From Poindextera sp035295705 (lineage in GTDB: Bacteria > Pseudomonadota > Alphaproteobacteria > Caulobacterales > Caulobacteraceae), in the NCBI GenBank assembly GCA_035295705.1, contig DATGIN010000148.1:1-19383 (forward strand): DNA of 19,383 bases. Direction: 5' to 3'. A model generated the notes under the pieces. The model saw only the letters and a program-made list of their open reading frames with translations. It was not told the DNA's origin and searched no databases. This document shows positions 1 to 8,221 of this stretch, one piece after another; within the stretch, counting starts at the first letter, position 1, and each line of letters starts with the position of its first letter. Both the position numbers and the translations under genes were made by a program.

Positions 1-323
1 CCGAGCGCCTTCAGGTCGGTGACCGCGCGCAGCGAGCGGCCGATGAGCCGCTGGATCTCTTGGCTGCGGCCGGACTGCCTGCCCTCGGCCGCCTCGCGGC
101 GGCCGCGGGTGTGGGTCGCCCTCGGCAGCATGCCGTACTCCGCCGTCACCCATCCCTGACCGCGGCCGCGCAGGAATCCGGGCACCCCCTCGCCGACGCT
201 GGCGGTGACCAGCACGCGGGTGTGGCCGAACGCGATCAGGCAGGAGCCTTCGGCATAGCGGTTGAAGCCGGTCTCGATCGTTACGGCGCGAAGCGCGTCG
301 GGCGCGCGGTGCGAGGGACGCAA
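1..323 (-). CDS. rph: Ribonuclease PH, N-terminal part (gene runs off the window start)
   Basis: RNase PH is the phosphorolytic 3'-to-5' exoribonuclease that trims the 3' ends of tRNA precursors. About 107 N-terminal residues are visible. They contain the family stretches IETGFNRYAEGS, FGHTRVLVTASV, GQGWVTAEYGMLPRATHTR and SQEIQRLIGRSLRAV, in the expected order and spacing for the catalytic fold. The gene appears to start with TTG (321-323), giving MRPSHRAPDALRAVT. No in-frame ATG fits, the family normally begins MRPS, and a GGGAG ribosome-binding site lies 11 nt upstream. It is divergent from hrcA across 68 bp, an arrangement also known in other Caulobacteraceae. The C-terminal half is outside the window. 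Confidence 0.95.
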   Translation of the reverse strand, partial: MRPSHRAPDALRAVTIETGFNRYAEGSCLIAFGHTRVLVTASVGEGVPGFLRGRGQGWVTAEYGMLPRATHTRGRREAAEGRQSGRSQEIQRLIGRSLRAVTDLKAL

Positions 324-344
324 GGGCGACGAAGCTCCCGTGCT

Positions 345-371
345 TTGCGAAGCGAAGCGCGGCGCTTATCC
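345..371 (+). promoter_or_regulatory. Candidate housekeeping promoter for hrcA-grpE
   Basis: TTGCGA (345-350), a 13-base spacer and GCTTATCC (364-371) resemble the Caulobacter housekeeping consensus TTGaCgS-N10-14-GCTANAWC. The element lies 20 nt before the hrcA ATG, which would leave a very short leader. No CIRCE element (TTAGCACTC-N9-GAGTGCTAA) is present in this intergenic stretch. The match is partial. Confidence 0.3.
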
Positions 372-391
372 TAAATGCCCGCGACCCGTCC

Positions 392-1459
392 ATGATCAGT
401 CTCATCCAGACCCGAACGCCTACCCTCGCCGAGCTAGACGAGCGAGCGCGCGACATCTTTCGCCGCGTCGTGGAATCCTATCTGGAAACCGGCGATCCGG
501 TTGGCTCGCGGACGCTGTCCAAGGGCGGGGTGCACCTGTCGCCCGCCTCGATCCGCAACACCCTGCAGGATTTGGCCCAGCTCGGCCTTCTGGGTTCCCC
601 GCACGTGAGCGCCGGACGCATTCCGACCCATGCTGGGCTTCGCCTGTTCGTCGACGGCCTGCTCGAGGTGGGCGACCTGATCGAGAGCGAGCAGCGCGAC
701 ATCGACGCCCGGCTCTCCGCCCGCGGACAGGACTTCGAGGAGGCCCTGAACGAGGCTAGCGAGTTGCTCTCCGGCCTGGCCGGCGGCACGAGCATGGTGG
801 TGACGCCCGTGCGGGACATCGGCGTCAAGCACGTCGAATTCGTGTCCCTGGGCCCCGACCAGGCGCTGGCGGTCGTGGTGTTCGAGGACGGCGCGGTCGA
901 GAATCGCTTGATGCGCACGCCGGCCGGGCTGACGCCGTCGGCGCTGGCCGAGGCCTCGAACTTCCTGAACAGTCGGCTGAAGGGCCGGACGCTGAGCGAG
1001 GCCCGTTCCGAAATCCACGGCGAGCTGGCGCAAGCCCGGCGGCAACTGGACACGGCGGCGGCGCGCCTGGTCGAGGACGGCATCGCCGCCTGGAGCGGCG
1101 GCGAGGGGGCGCCGCGGTCGCTGATCGTCCGCGGCCGCGCCAACCTTCTGGGCGAGCCAGGGACGGTCGAGGATCTCGAGCGCGTGCGGATGCTGTTCGA
1201 CGACCTCGAGCAGAAGGAGCAGCTGATCGGGCTGTTGGACGATGTGCGCGCCGCCCAGGGCGTACGCATTTTCATCGGGGCCGAGACGCGGCTCTTTTCG
1301 CTCTCGGGTTCCGCCGTGATCGCCGCTCCCTATATGTCGGGCCGGCAGAAGGTCTTGGGCGCGATCGGGGTGATCGGCCCCGCGCGGTTGAACTACGCGC
1401 GGGTCATCCCGTTGGTGGACTATACCGCCCGCGCCCTGGGCCGCTTGTTGAACGCCTGA
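392..1459 (+). CDS. hrcA: Heat-inducible transcription repressor HrcA
   Basis: HrcA is the DNA-binding repressor that acts at CIRCE elements of chaperone operons such as groESL, and its activity depends on GroEL. The protein has 355 residues, usual for the family. An N-terminal winged-helix domain (about residues 10-105) carries ARDIFRRVVESYLETGDPVGSRTLS and SPHVSAGRIPTHAGLRLFVD; the second stretch is a hallmark of HrcA. A GAF-like and dimerisation domain follows, ending SGRQKVLGAIGVIGPARLNYARVIPLVDYTA. The ATG at 392 has no good ribosome-binding site, which fits a short or leaderless transcript. No other start is available in frame just upstream. It is followed closely by grpE, forming a stress operon. 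No CIRCE is seen upstream, so self-repression through a local CIRCE is not supported here. Confidence 0.96.
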   Translation: MISLIQTRTPTLAELDERARDIFRRVVESYLETGDPVGSRTLSKGGVHLSPASIRNTLQDLAQLGLLGSPHVSAGRIPTHAGLRLFVDGLLEVGDLIESEQRDIDARLSARGQDFEEALNEASELLSGLAGGTSMVVTPVRDIGVKHVEFVSLGPDQALAVVVFEDGAVENRLMRTPAGLTPSALAEASNFLNSRLKGRTLSEARSEIHGELAQARRQLDTAAARLVEDGIAAWSGGEGAPRSLIVRGRANLLGEPGTVEDLERVRMLFDDLEQKEQLIGLLDDVRAAQGVRIFIGAETRLFSLSGSAVIAAPYMSGRQKVLGAIGVIGPARLNYARVIPLVDYTARALGRLLNA

Positions 1460-1487
1460 AGGGACGTTGGAAGAAGACGATTTGCCG

Positions 1488-2093
1488 ATGACCGACGAAA
1501 CCACGCCGGCCGACGACGAAGATTTCGCGCAGGACGCCGAAGTCCTGAAGCTGGAAGTCGAGGCCCTGAAGGAACAGGTGCTGCGCTACGCCGCCGAGGC
1601 CGAGAACATCAAGCGGCGCGCGGAGCGGGAAGCGAACGACGCCCGCGCCTACGCGATCCAGAAATTCGCCCGCGACCTCTTGGGTGTCGCCGACAACCTC
1701 GCGCGCGCCCGCGCCCATGCGCCGGCCGACGCCCAGGATCCCCTGGTGAAGAACCTGGCGGTCGGGCTGGAGATGACCGAAAAGGACCTGCTGCAAGCCT
1801 TCGAGCGCAACGGCTTGAAGCGCCTGGACCCGGCGCGCGGAACGAAGTTCGACCCCCACCAGCATCAGGCGGTCATGGAGCGGCCCGCCGACGATCTTGG
1901 GCCAGGCGCGGTCCTCGAAGTCCTACAGCCCGGCTATGACCTCTACGGACGCATCGTAAGGCCGGCCATGGTCGTGGTTTCGGCGAAGAGCTCGACCGGC
2001 GAAGCGCCGTCCGAGCCGCAAGCGGCCAACCCCTACGCGCATCCGGAAACCGCCGACGACGGCGCCGGCGGCTCGGTCGATCAGAAGGCTTAG
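1488..2093 (+). CDS. grpE: Nucleotide exchange factor GrpE
   Basis: GrpE releases ADP from DnaK and so resets the Hsp70 cycle in the cytoplasm. The call covers 201 residues. The N-terminal part is acidic and disordered, then a long helix begins near EVLKLEVEALKEQVLRYAAEAENIKRRAERE, the dimeric coiled coil. The C-terminal beta domain holds the family signature (VLEVLQPGYDLYGRIVRPAMVVVS). I chose ATG 1488 (MTDETTPADDEDF) over an in-frame TTG at 1467. The ATG has GGAAGAAG 11 nt upstream and gives the usual acidic GrpE N-terminus. The gene starts 28 bp after hrcA on the same strand, so the two are probably co-transcribed. dnaK is not adjacent. Its stop codon overlaps the end of the convergent small gene by 4 bp. 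Confidence 0.96.
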   Translation: MTDETTPADDEDFAQDAEVLKLEVEALKEQVLRYAAEAENIKRRAEREANDARAYAIQKFARDLLGVADNLARARAHAPADAQDPLVKNLAVGLEMTEKDLLQAFERNGLKRLDPARGTKFDPHQHQAVMERPADDLGPGAVLEVLQPGYDLYGRIVRPAMVVVSAKSSTGEAPSEPQAANPYAHPETADDGAGGSVDQKA

Positions 2094-2302
2094 TGCGGCT
2101 CCCGGCGCGAGCCGACGGCCGCCTCGAAGATAGCTCTGAGCTTGCCGGCGGCCACGTCCCCGCGCGCCAGCCGTTTGGCGATGGCGCGCAGCAGCGGCTT
2201 GTCGCTCAGGAGCCCGCGCACCTCGAAGCGGTCGAGGCCCGCATCACGCATGCGGCGGCGATGATTGGCGACCGCTCGGCGCTGGGCCTCGGGCGTGGAC
2301 AT
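2090..2302 (-). CDS. Small basic protein, ribbon-helix-helix-like (unknown)
   Basis: I do not recognise this 70-residue protein with confidence. It is strongly basic (RRAVANHRRRMRDAGLDRFEVRG), then shows a short strand (RFEVRG) and two helices (DKPLLRAIAKRLARG and VAAGKLRAIFEAAV). That strand-helix-helix order resembles ribbon-helix-helix DNA-binding proteins and some antitoxins, but no toxin-like partner lies next to it. The ATG at 2302 is 8 bp after the dienelactone hydrolase stop, so translational coupling is likely. No clear ribosome-binding site of its own is visible. Its stop overlaps the end of grpE by 4 bp. The fold suggestion is inference. Confidence 0.6.
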   Translation of the reverse strand: MSTPEAQRRAVANHRRRMRDAGLDRFEVRGLLSDKPLLRAIAKRLARGDVAAGKLRAIFEAAVGSRREPH

Positions 2303-2310
2303 CGACGGCG

Positions 2311-3189
2311 CTAGCCGCGCCTGGGCGGAACGCCGTTGGCGGCGAAGTGGGCCAGCATCCGCGACCAGCCGTCCGCTGCGTCGGCGGCGTTGTAGCTCGG
2401 CCGATAGTCGGCGTGGAATCCGTGCCCGGCATCCTCGTAAACGATGATTTCGTCGCCGCTCTTGCCGGCCTTGGCGATGGCCGCGCGCATCGCCGGCACC
2501 GCGGCCGACAGCTGGTCCTTGCCGCCATAGAGGCCGAGCACCGGAGCGTGCAGCCGCGCAACCAGGTCGATCGGGTACTCGCGGGTCGGATCCTCCGGCT
2601 GCCCGGCGGGCGCGGCCAACTGGCCGTACCAGGCGGCGCCGGCTTTGATTTCAGGGAAGGTCTCGCAGGCAAGCCACACGATGCGGCCGCCCCAGCAGAA
2701 GCCGGTGATGGCGATGCGGCCGGGCTCGATATAGGGCGCGCCCTCCAGAAAGTGGATCGCGGCCTCGACGTCGCCCATGATCTGCCTGTCGCCCGCGGCC
2801 TGCACGATCTTGAAGATGGCGGCCATGTCGGTGAGCGGCGCCGGGTCGCCCGCGCGCACGAAGAACGCTGGCGCGATCGCCGCGTAACCCAGCTTGGCGA
2901 AGCGGCGGCAAACGTCGCGGATGTACTCGTGCAGCCCGAAGATCTCGGAGACGACGATCACCGCGGGGTAGCGCCCGCGGCGGTCCGGCCGCGCGACGTA
3001 GGCCGGGATGCCGCTCGCGAGCTGCACCGTCTCGGTGGTCAGCCCTTTCTCGTCGGTGTGGACCGGCTCCGCGTCGGCCGCGAGGGCGGCGGCCGCATAC
3101 CCGGCGAACATCACCATGCCAGCCAACCCGCGCCTGGACAGGTTGAAGTCCTCGGGTCGCGAGCCCTCGGGACGGGTCAGGGCGAGCAT
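2311..3189 (-). CDS. Dienelactone hydrolase family protein with Tat-like leader
   Basis: This is an alpha/beta hydrolase of the dienelactone hydrolase family, which opens lactone or ester bonds with a Cys-His-Asp triad. In 292 residues the nucleophile elbow is GFCWGG (Cys165), the acid is in YGGKDQL (Asp225), and the histidine is in EDAGHGFHADYRPSYN (His256). The N-terminus has SRRGLAG followed by a hydrophobic stretch ending AALAADA. This resembles a twin-arginine signal, so the enzyme may be periplasmic; that is inference. I chose the ATG at 3189 because GGAGG (plus-strand 3197-3201) sits 7 nt upstream. An in-frame start 105 bp further out gives a non-family N-terminus. The natural substrate cannot be told from sequence. 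The gene is divergent from the acyl-CoA dehydrogenase and is followed at 8 bp by the small RHH-like gene. Confidence 0.9.
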   Translation of the reverse strand: MLALTRPEGSRPEDFNLSRRGLAGMVMFAGYAAAALAADAEPVHTDEKGLTTETVQLASGIPAYVARPDRRGRYPAVIVVSEIFGLHEYIRDVCRRFAKLGYAAIAPAFFVRAGDPAPLTDMAAIFKIVQAAGDRQIMGDVEAAIHFLEGAPYIEPGRIAITGFCWGGRIVWLACETFPEIKAGAAWYGQLAAPAGQPEDPTREYPIDLVARLHAPVLGLYGGKDQLSAAVPAMRAAIAKAGKSGDEIIVYEDAGHGFHADYRPSYNAADAADGWSRMLAHFAANGVPPRRG

Positions 3190-3290
3190 GCGTGGTCCTC
3201 CGTCGGTTGCAGCCGCATTTGCTTCGCGCTCGGCGCAGGAGTCAAAGCCCAGCGCCGGCTTGCCCGCCGTTTCATCGCGTGCGAAGGGAG

Positions 3291-3306
3291 TCAAACAACC
3301 GTTTGA
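3291..3306. promoter_or_regulatory. Inverted repeat, candidate TetR-family operator
   Basis: TCAAAC-AACC-GTTTGA is a perfect inverted repeat with 6-bp arms and a 4-bp centre. It ends 17 bp before the ATG of the acyl-CoA dehydrogenase. AAAC-N4-GTTT cores are typical of TetR-family repressors that respond to acyl-CoA or fatty acids. No tetR gene lies in the window, so the regulator would be encoded elsewhere. Confidence 0.5.
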
Positions 3307-3323
3307 AGGCGAGGATCGCAGCT

Positions 3324-4624
<1,301 letters not shown>

Positions 4625-4628
<4 letters not shown>

Positions 4629-5077
4629 GCATCGCGCTCAGCGAGGAGGTCAAAGGCCTGGTCAACGGCGCGCTGGCCAACGGCACGCCGGTCCTGATCG
4701 CCGTGGTCACCAAGGACGGCAAGCCGCGCATGAGCTTCCGCGGCTCGCTGCAGACCATGGGCGACGACCAGCTGGGCTTCTGGGCGCGGCGGCTCGAGGG
4801 AGAGACGCTCGAAGGCGTGCAGGCCCACCCGGACGTCGCGGTCCTCTACCGAGACGGCGCCAAGCGGATCCTCCTGCAGTTCGCCGGCCGGGCGCGGATC
4901 GCCACCGACCCCGCCGAGCGCGATCGGGTCTTCGCCGCGGCGCCGGAGGTCGAGCAGCGCGCCGATCCCGAGCGCAAGGGCGGCGGGGTGGTCATCGACC
5001 TCGATCGTGTCGAGGGGATGCTCGGGCTCGGCGAGGACGGCCGTCCGCGGCTGTTTCGCATGACGCGCGAGGGCTGA
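4625..5077 (+). CDS. Pyridoxamine 5'-phosphate oxidase-fold (FMN-binding split barrel) protein
   Basis: A 150-residue protein of the PNPOx-like split-barrel fold. It shows the early strands TPVLIAVVTKDGKPRMSFRG and LGFWARR, then HPDVAVLYRDGAKRILLQFAGRARIATDPAERDRVF, the typical layout of small flavin- or F420-type split barrels. Members reduce or bind diverse substrates, so the reaction cannot be named. The start overlaps the acyl-CoA dehydrogenase stop (ATGA, 4625-4628), which implies translational coupling and a shared pathway, perhaps the redox handling of the same acyl compound. Conserved residues for true pyridoxamine phosphate oxidation are not evident, and the protein is shorter than PdxH. 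Confidence 0.82.
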
Positions 5078-5152
5078 AAGGCTTCCGCTTGACACGGCAG
5101 GCGCAGCCGCCGACTCCGCTCGCGCGCGACGAACGGAAGAGGGCGAAGACGT

Positions 5153-5866
5153 ATGGCGGTCGCCGCCAAGGCTTGGCGATGGATGTTGGCCGCCGCGTTG
5201 GGTGTGGCCGCGCTCGCGCCGCCCGCCCGCGCGGCATGGCCGCCGGCGCTCTCGGCGCAGCCGCTCGTGCAGGGACCGCGCCGGTGCGCGCCCGGGATCG
5301 TCCCCATCAACCGCCGCTGCCATGTCGTCGACTTCGCGGACCTCGGGACCCTGGATGGCCGCCGCTGGTACTACGCGTTCTACGACACCCACTGGGCCGA
5401 CCGGCATGGCCGCCAGGATCGCGGCTTTCCGGTGATCTTCTATCTGGAAGGCGTCTCGACGCTCCGGCTCAGCCTCTGGATCGACGATGCGCCCGGGCTC
5501 GCCGGGCGCTGGGCGCGCACCGCGCCGGCGCGGCCGGTCGTGATCGACCAGCCGGAAGCGGTCTATCTGGGCTTTACGCTTGAGGGCGAGCGCGGGCCGT
5601 TCGACCAGCGCCTGTTCCGCCTGGACGGCCGGCGGTGGAAGTCGATGCGGGTCATGCGCCTCAGCGACGCCGACACCGCGAAGCTGGACGCCGCTACGCC
5701 GGACGGATGCCGCCGGGCCTGGACCTGGCGCTACGACTGGAAGGCGCTCGAGCTGCGCGCGCCGCTCAGGCCCGAGCTGGGCGGCCACCCTTGCGGCGCC
5801 ATCGTCGCCGACCTCGCCTTGCGCGACGACAAGCTGGCCCTGGCCGGCGCGCGCCGGGTGCGCTAG
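5153..5866 (+). CDS. Exported protein of unknown function
   Basis: I do not recognise this 237-residue protein. It has a clear Sec signal peptide (basic start, hydrophobic WMLAAALGVAALA, cleavage expected after PARA near residue 27). The mature part has four cysteines (45, 56, 186, 214) that could form two disulfides in the periplasm. It is rich in aromatic and charged strands (RRWYYAFYDTHWADRHG, FPVIFYLEGVSTLRLSLWID, VYLGFTLEGERGPFDQRLFRLDGRRW), suggesting a beta-rich fold. ATG 5153 has GGAAGAGGG upstream. A perfect TTGACA lies at 5089-5094 in the 75-bp gap before it, but no convincing -10 follows. It may be read from its own promoter or with the upstream pair. Confidence 0.78.
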   Translation: MAVAAKAWRWMLAAALGVAALAPPARAAWPPALSAQPLVQGPRRCAPGIVPINRRCHVVDFADLGTLDGRRWYYAFYDTHWADRHGRQDRGFPVIFYLEGVSTLRLSLWIDDAPGLAGRWARTAPARPVVIDQPEAVYLGFTLEGERGPFDQRLFRLDGRRWKSMRVMRLSDADTAKLDAATPDGCRRAWTWRYDWKALELRAPLRPELGGHPCGAIVADLALRDDKLALAGARRVR

Positions 5867-5917
5867 CGCGCGGTGCGTCGGTTGACCAGTCCTGCCAGCA
5901 CCGCTAGGCGGCCGGCC

Positions 5918-6790
5918 ATGCCGAGCCCGACGATCCTGCACGGCCTCGCAGAGGTCGCGGCGGAATACGATGCGCTGTTGTGCGACGTCTGGGGCGTGGT
6001 CCACAACGGGCGCGAGGCGTTTCTCCCCGCGTGCGAAGCGCTCGCGGCGTTCAGGGCCGAGCGCGGACCGGTCATTTTGATCTCCAACGCGCCCCGCCCG
6101 GCCGCAGACGTCACGCCGCAGCTCGATGCGCTGGGCGTGCCCCGCGCCGCGTGGTCGGGCGTGGTCACGTCGGGCGACGCGACCCGCGAGCTGCTTGCGG
6201 CGCGGGCGCCGGGCCCGGCTTGGGCGATCGGACCGGAGCGGGACTGGCCGCTCTACGAGGGCCTGGGACTCGCCTTCGCCGGGCCTGCCGATGCGGCGTT
6301 CATCGCCTGCACAGGCCCCGTCGATGACACGGTCGAGACCCCGGAGGACTATCGCGAGCGGCTCGAGAGCGGGGCGGCGCGCGGCCTGGTGATGATCTGC
6401 GCGAACCCCGACCGCGTGGTGCAGCGCGGCGAGCGGCTGGTCTACTGCGGCGGCGCGCTGGCCGACCTTTACGCCGAACTGGGCGGCCGGGTGGTCATGG
6501 CGGGCAAGCCGCACGCGCCAATCTACCGATTGGCGCTGACGTGCGCTTCCGGGGCGGCCGGTCGCCCGCTGGCGCGCGAGCGGGTGCTCTCGATCGGCGA
6601 CGGCGTGGCCACCGATCTGGCCGGCGCCGCAGCGCAAGGTCTTGACGCCCTGTTCGTCGCCCATGGCATCCACGCCGCCGAGCTCGAGACCGGCGAGGGC
6701 GACCTCCACCCGGACCGGCTGGCGGCGTTCCTCGGCGCCGAGCGCGCCGAGGCCCGCTTTGCGATGCGGGCGCTCGCGTGGCGTCGGTGA
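5918..6790 (+). CDS. HAD superfamily class IIA hydrolase (NagD-like, TIGR01459 type)
   Basis: This is a phosphatase-like protein of 290 residues. HAD motif I is LLCDVWGVVHNG with nucleophile Asp23; tryptophan takes the place of the usual second Asp, as in this alphaproteobacterial subfamily. Motif II is LISNAPRP (56-61), motif III is AGKPHAPIY (Lys197), and motif IV is IGDGVATDLAGAAAQG (Asp229, Asp233). A class IIA cap lies between motifs II and III. The substrate is unknown. I chose ATG 5918 because the family starts close to this point; a GTG at 5873 would add 15 residues of unlike sequence. It lies 30 bp upstream of the MaoC gene and in a row with ribF. This neighbourhood suggests that it could dephosphorylate a flavin or sugar phosphate, but that is only inference. 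Confidence 0.88.
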   Translation: MPSPTILHGLAEVAAEYDALLCDVWGVVHNGREAFLPACEALAAFRAERGPVILISNAPRPAADVTPQLDALGVPRAAWSGVVTSGDATRELLAARAPGPAWAIGPERDWPLYEGLGLAFAGPADAAFIACTGPVDDTVETPEDYRERLESGAARGLVMICANPDRVVQRGERLVYCGGALADLYAELGGRVVMAGKPHAPIYRLALTCASGAAGRPLARERVLSIGDGVATDLAGAAAQGLDALFVAHGIHAAELETGEGDLHPDRLAAFLGAERAEARFAMRALAWRR

Positions 6791-6820
6791 CTTGGGGTTA
6801 GGGTTCCACAGGAGCAGGGT

Positions 6821-7255
6821 GTGTTGGAGGGCGATTTGCACGAGCGACGACTGGAGGACCTGAGCGTCGGGCAGGCCGCGGAGCGTCGCCATGTCGTCAC
6901 CGACACCGACGTCCGCGCATTCGCCTCCGTCTCCGGCGACGACAACCCGCTGCATCTGGACGAGGCTTATGCGGCGACGACCCGTTTCGGCGGGCGCATC
7001 GCGCACGGCATGCTGGCCGCGAGCTACATCTCGGCCGTGCTCGGAACCCAGCTTCCCGGCCCCGGCGCCATCTATCTGAGCCAGGCCCTGCGTTTTCGTC
7101 GTCCGGTCCGTGTTGGCGACGAAGTGGTGGCGCGCGTGGCGATCACCGCCATCGACGAGCGCGGCCGCGTCACGCTGGAGACCACCTGCCACGTTGGCGA
7201 GTCGGCGGTGGTCGACGGCGAAGCGGTTGTCATGGTCGAGCGACGGAGCGCCTGA
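6821..7255 (+). CDS. MaoC-like (R)-specific enoyl-CoA hydratase
   Basis: A hot-dog-fold hydratase of 144 residues. It carries the hydratase-2 signature FASVSGDDNPLHLDEAYA, with the catalytic Asp40 and His45, then GGRIAHGMLAASYISAVLGTQLPG, which lines the CoA-binding edge. RFRRPVRVGDEVVARV is the usual C-terminal strand. Such enzymes add water to trans-2-enoyl-CoA to give (R)-3-hydroxyacyl-CoA, for polyhydroxyalkanoate or lipid metabolism. The GTG at 6821 has AGGAG about 6 nt upstream; a TTG one codon later is the only close alternative. It ends 3 bp before the ribF start, so the two genes are co-transcribed. Confidence 0.92.
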   Translation: MLEGDLHERRLEDLSVGQAAERRHVVTDTDVRAFASVSGDDNPLHLDEAYAATTRFGGRIAHGMLAASYISAVLGTQLPGPGAIYLSQALRFRRPVRVGDEVVARVAITAIDERGRVTLETTCHVGESAVVDGEAVVMVERRSA

Positions 7256-7258
7256 CCC

Positions 7259-8221
7259 GTGCCGCTGGTGACCATCGACAGCTGGCATGCGCTGGCGCCC
7301 GAACAGCGTGGCGCGGCGATCGCCTTCGGCGAATTCGACGGGGTGCACCGCGGCCATCGCGCGGTGATTGCGCTGGCGGCGGAGGCGGCGCACGCGCTGA
7401 GCGCGCCCCTGGCGGTGATCAGCTTCGAGCCGCACCCGCGCCGCTATTTCGATCCCGATTCCGAGCCGTTCGAGCTCACCACGCGCGGCCAGCAGGTGCG
7501 GGCGCTGGAAGCGCTGGGCGCCGAGCTTCTGTACGTGCTGCCGTTCGACGACGCCCTGGCGCACATGAGCGACGAGGCCTTCGCGCGCGAGGTTCTGGCC
7601 GGCGGGTTGGGAGCGCGCCACGTCGCAGCCGGCTTCGACGTCACCTTCGGGTTTGGGCGGACCGGCAGCCCCGAGGCGCTCCGACGCTACGGCGAGGCGT
7701 TCGGATTCAAGGTCTCGATCGCAGAGCGGCTGGGCGACGCCGATGCGGCCAAGTTCTCGTCGACCGCCATCCGCGAGGCGTTGAAGGCAGGCGACCCCGA
7801 ACGGGCTGCCGAGATCCTCGGTCGCCCGTTCGCCATCGAAGGCGAGGTGGTCGAAGGCCAGCATCTGGGGCGCAAGCTGGGTTTCCCGACCGCCAACGTG
7901 TCGGCCGGCGCCTATGTGCGCCCGAAGCTGGGCACCTATGTCACCCGCACGCATCTGCCCGACGGGCGCTGGTTCCCCGGCGTCGCCAACTTCGGCGAAA
8001 ACCCGGCCACTGGCCTGGTTGAGGCGCGCCTCGAGGTGCACCTGTTCGATTTCGACGAGATGATCTACGGCCAGGTGATCGAGACCGAACTGGTCGCCTT
8101 CATCCGCCCCGAGATGCCGTTCGAGAGCCTGGAAGTGCTGATCAAGTGGATCGCGGACGACGCGGCGAAGGCGCGCGCCTTCCACGGCCTGCCGGCGGCG
8201 ACCGCGACGCTTACTCCGTAA
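7259..8221 (+). CDS. ribF: Bifunctional riboflavin kinase / FAD synthetase RibF
   Basis: RibF phosphorylates riboflavin to FMN and adenylates FMN to FAD. In 320 residues the N-terminal nucleotidyltransferase domain has GEFDGVHRGHRAVI (the HxGH-type motif, His30/His33), SFEPHPRRYF and FSSTAIREALKAGD. The C-terminal kinase domain (about 185-310) has GQHLGRKLGFPTANV, PGVANFGENP and ARLEVHLFDFDEMIYG, with the catalytic Glu259. The gene starts with GTG 7259, 3 bp after the MaoC stop. Both flavoenzyme-related genes upstream (acyl-CoA dehydrogenase, PNPOx-fold) use its products, although they are not in the same tight unit. Its last 11 bp overlap the end of the convergent transporter gene. Confidence 0.96.
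   Translation: MPLVTIDSWHALAPEQRGAAIAFGEFDGVHRGHRAVIALAAEAAHALSAPLAVISFEPHPRRYFDPDSEPFELTTRGQQVRALEALGAELLYVLPFDDALAHMSDEAFAREVLAGGLGARHVAAGFDVTFGFGRTGSPEALRRYGEAFGFKVSIAERLGDADAAKFSSTAIREALKAGDPERAAEILGRPFAIEGEVVEGQHLGRKLGFPTANVSAGAYVRPKLGTYVTRTHLPDGRWFPGVANFGENPATGLVEARLEVHLFDFDEMIYGQVIETELVAFIRPEMPFESLEVLIKWIADDAAKARAFHGLPAATATLTP

Noticed and set aside
324..391. CIRCE element before hrcA
   Set aside because: I looked for TTAGCACTC-N9-GAGTGCTAA and found nothing close; only a short GCTT/AAGC repeat is present.
1467..1487. TTG start of grpE adding seven residues
   Set aside because: ATG 1488 has a ribosome-binding site and gives the usual N-terminus; the TTG is within the spacer after hrcA.
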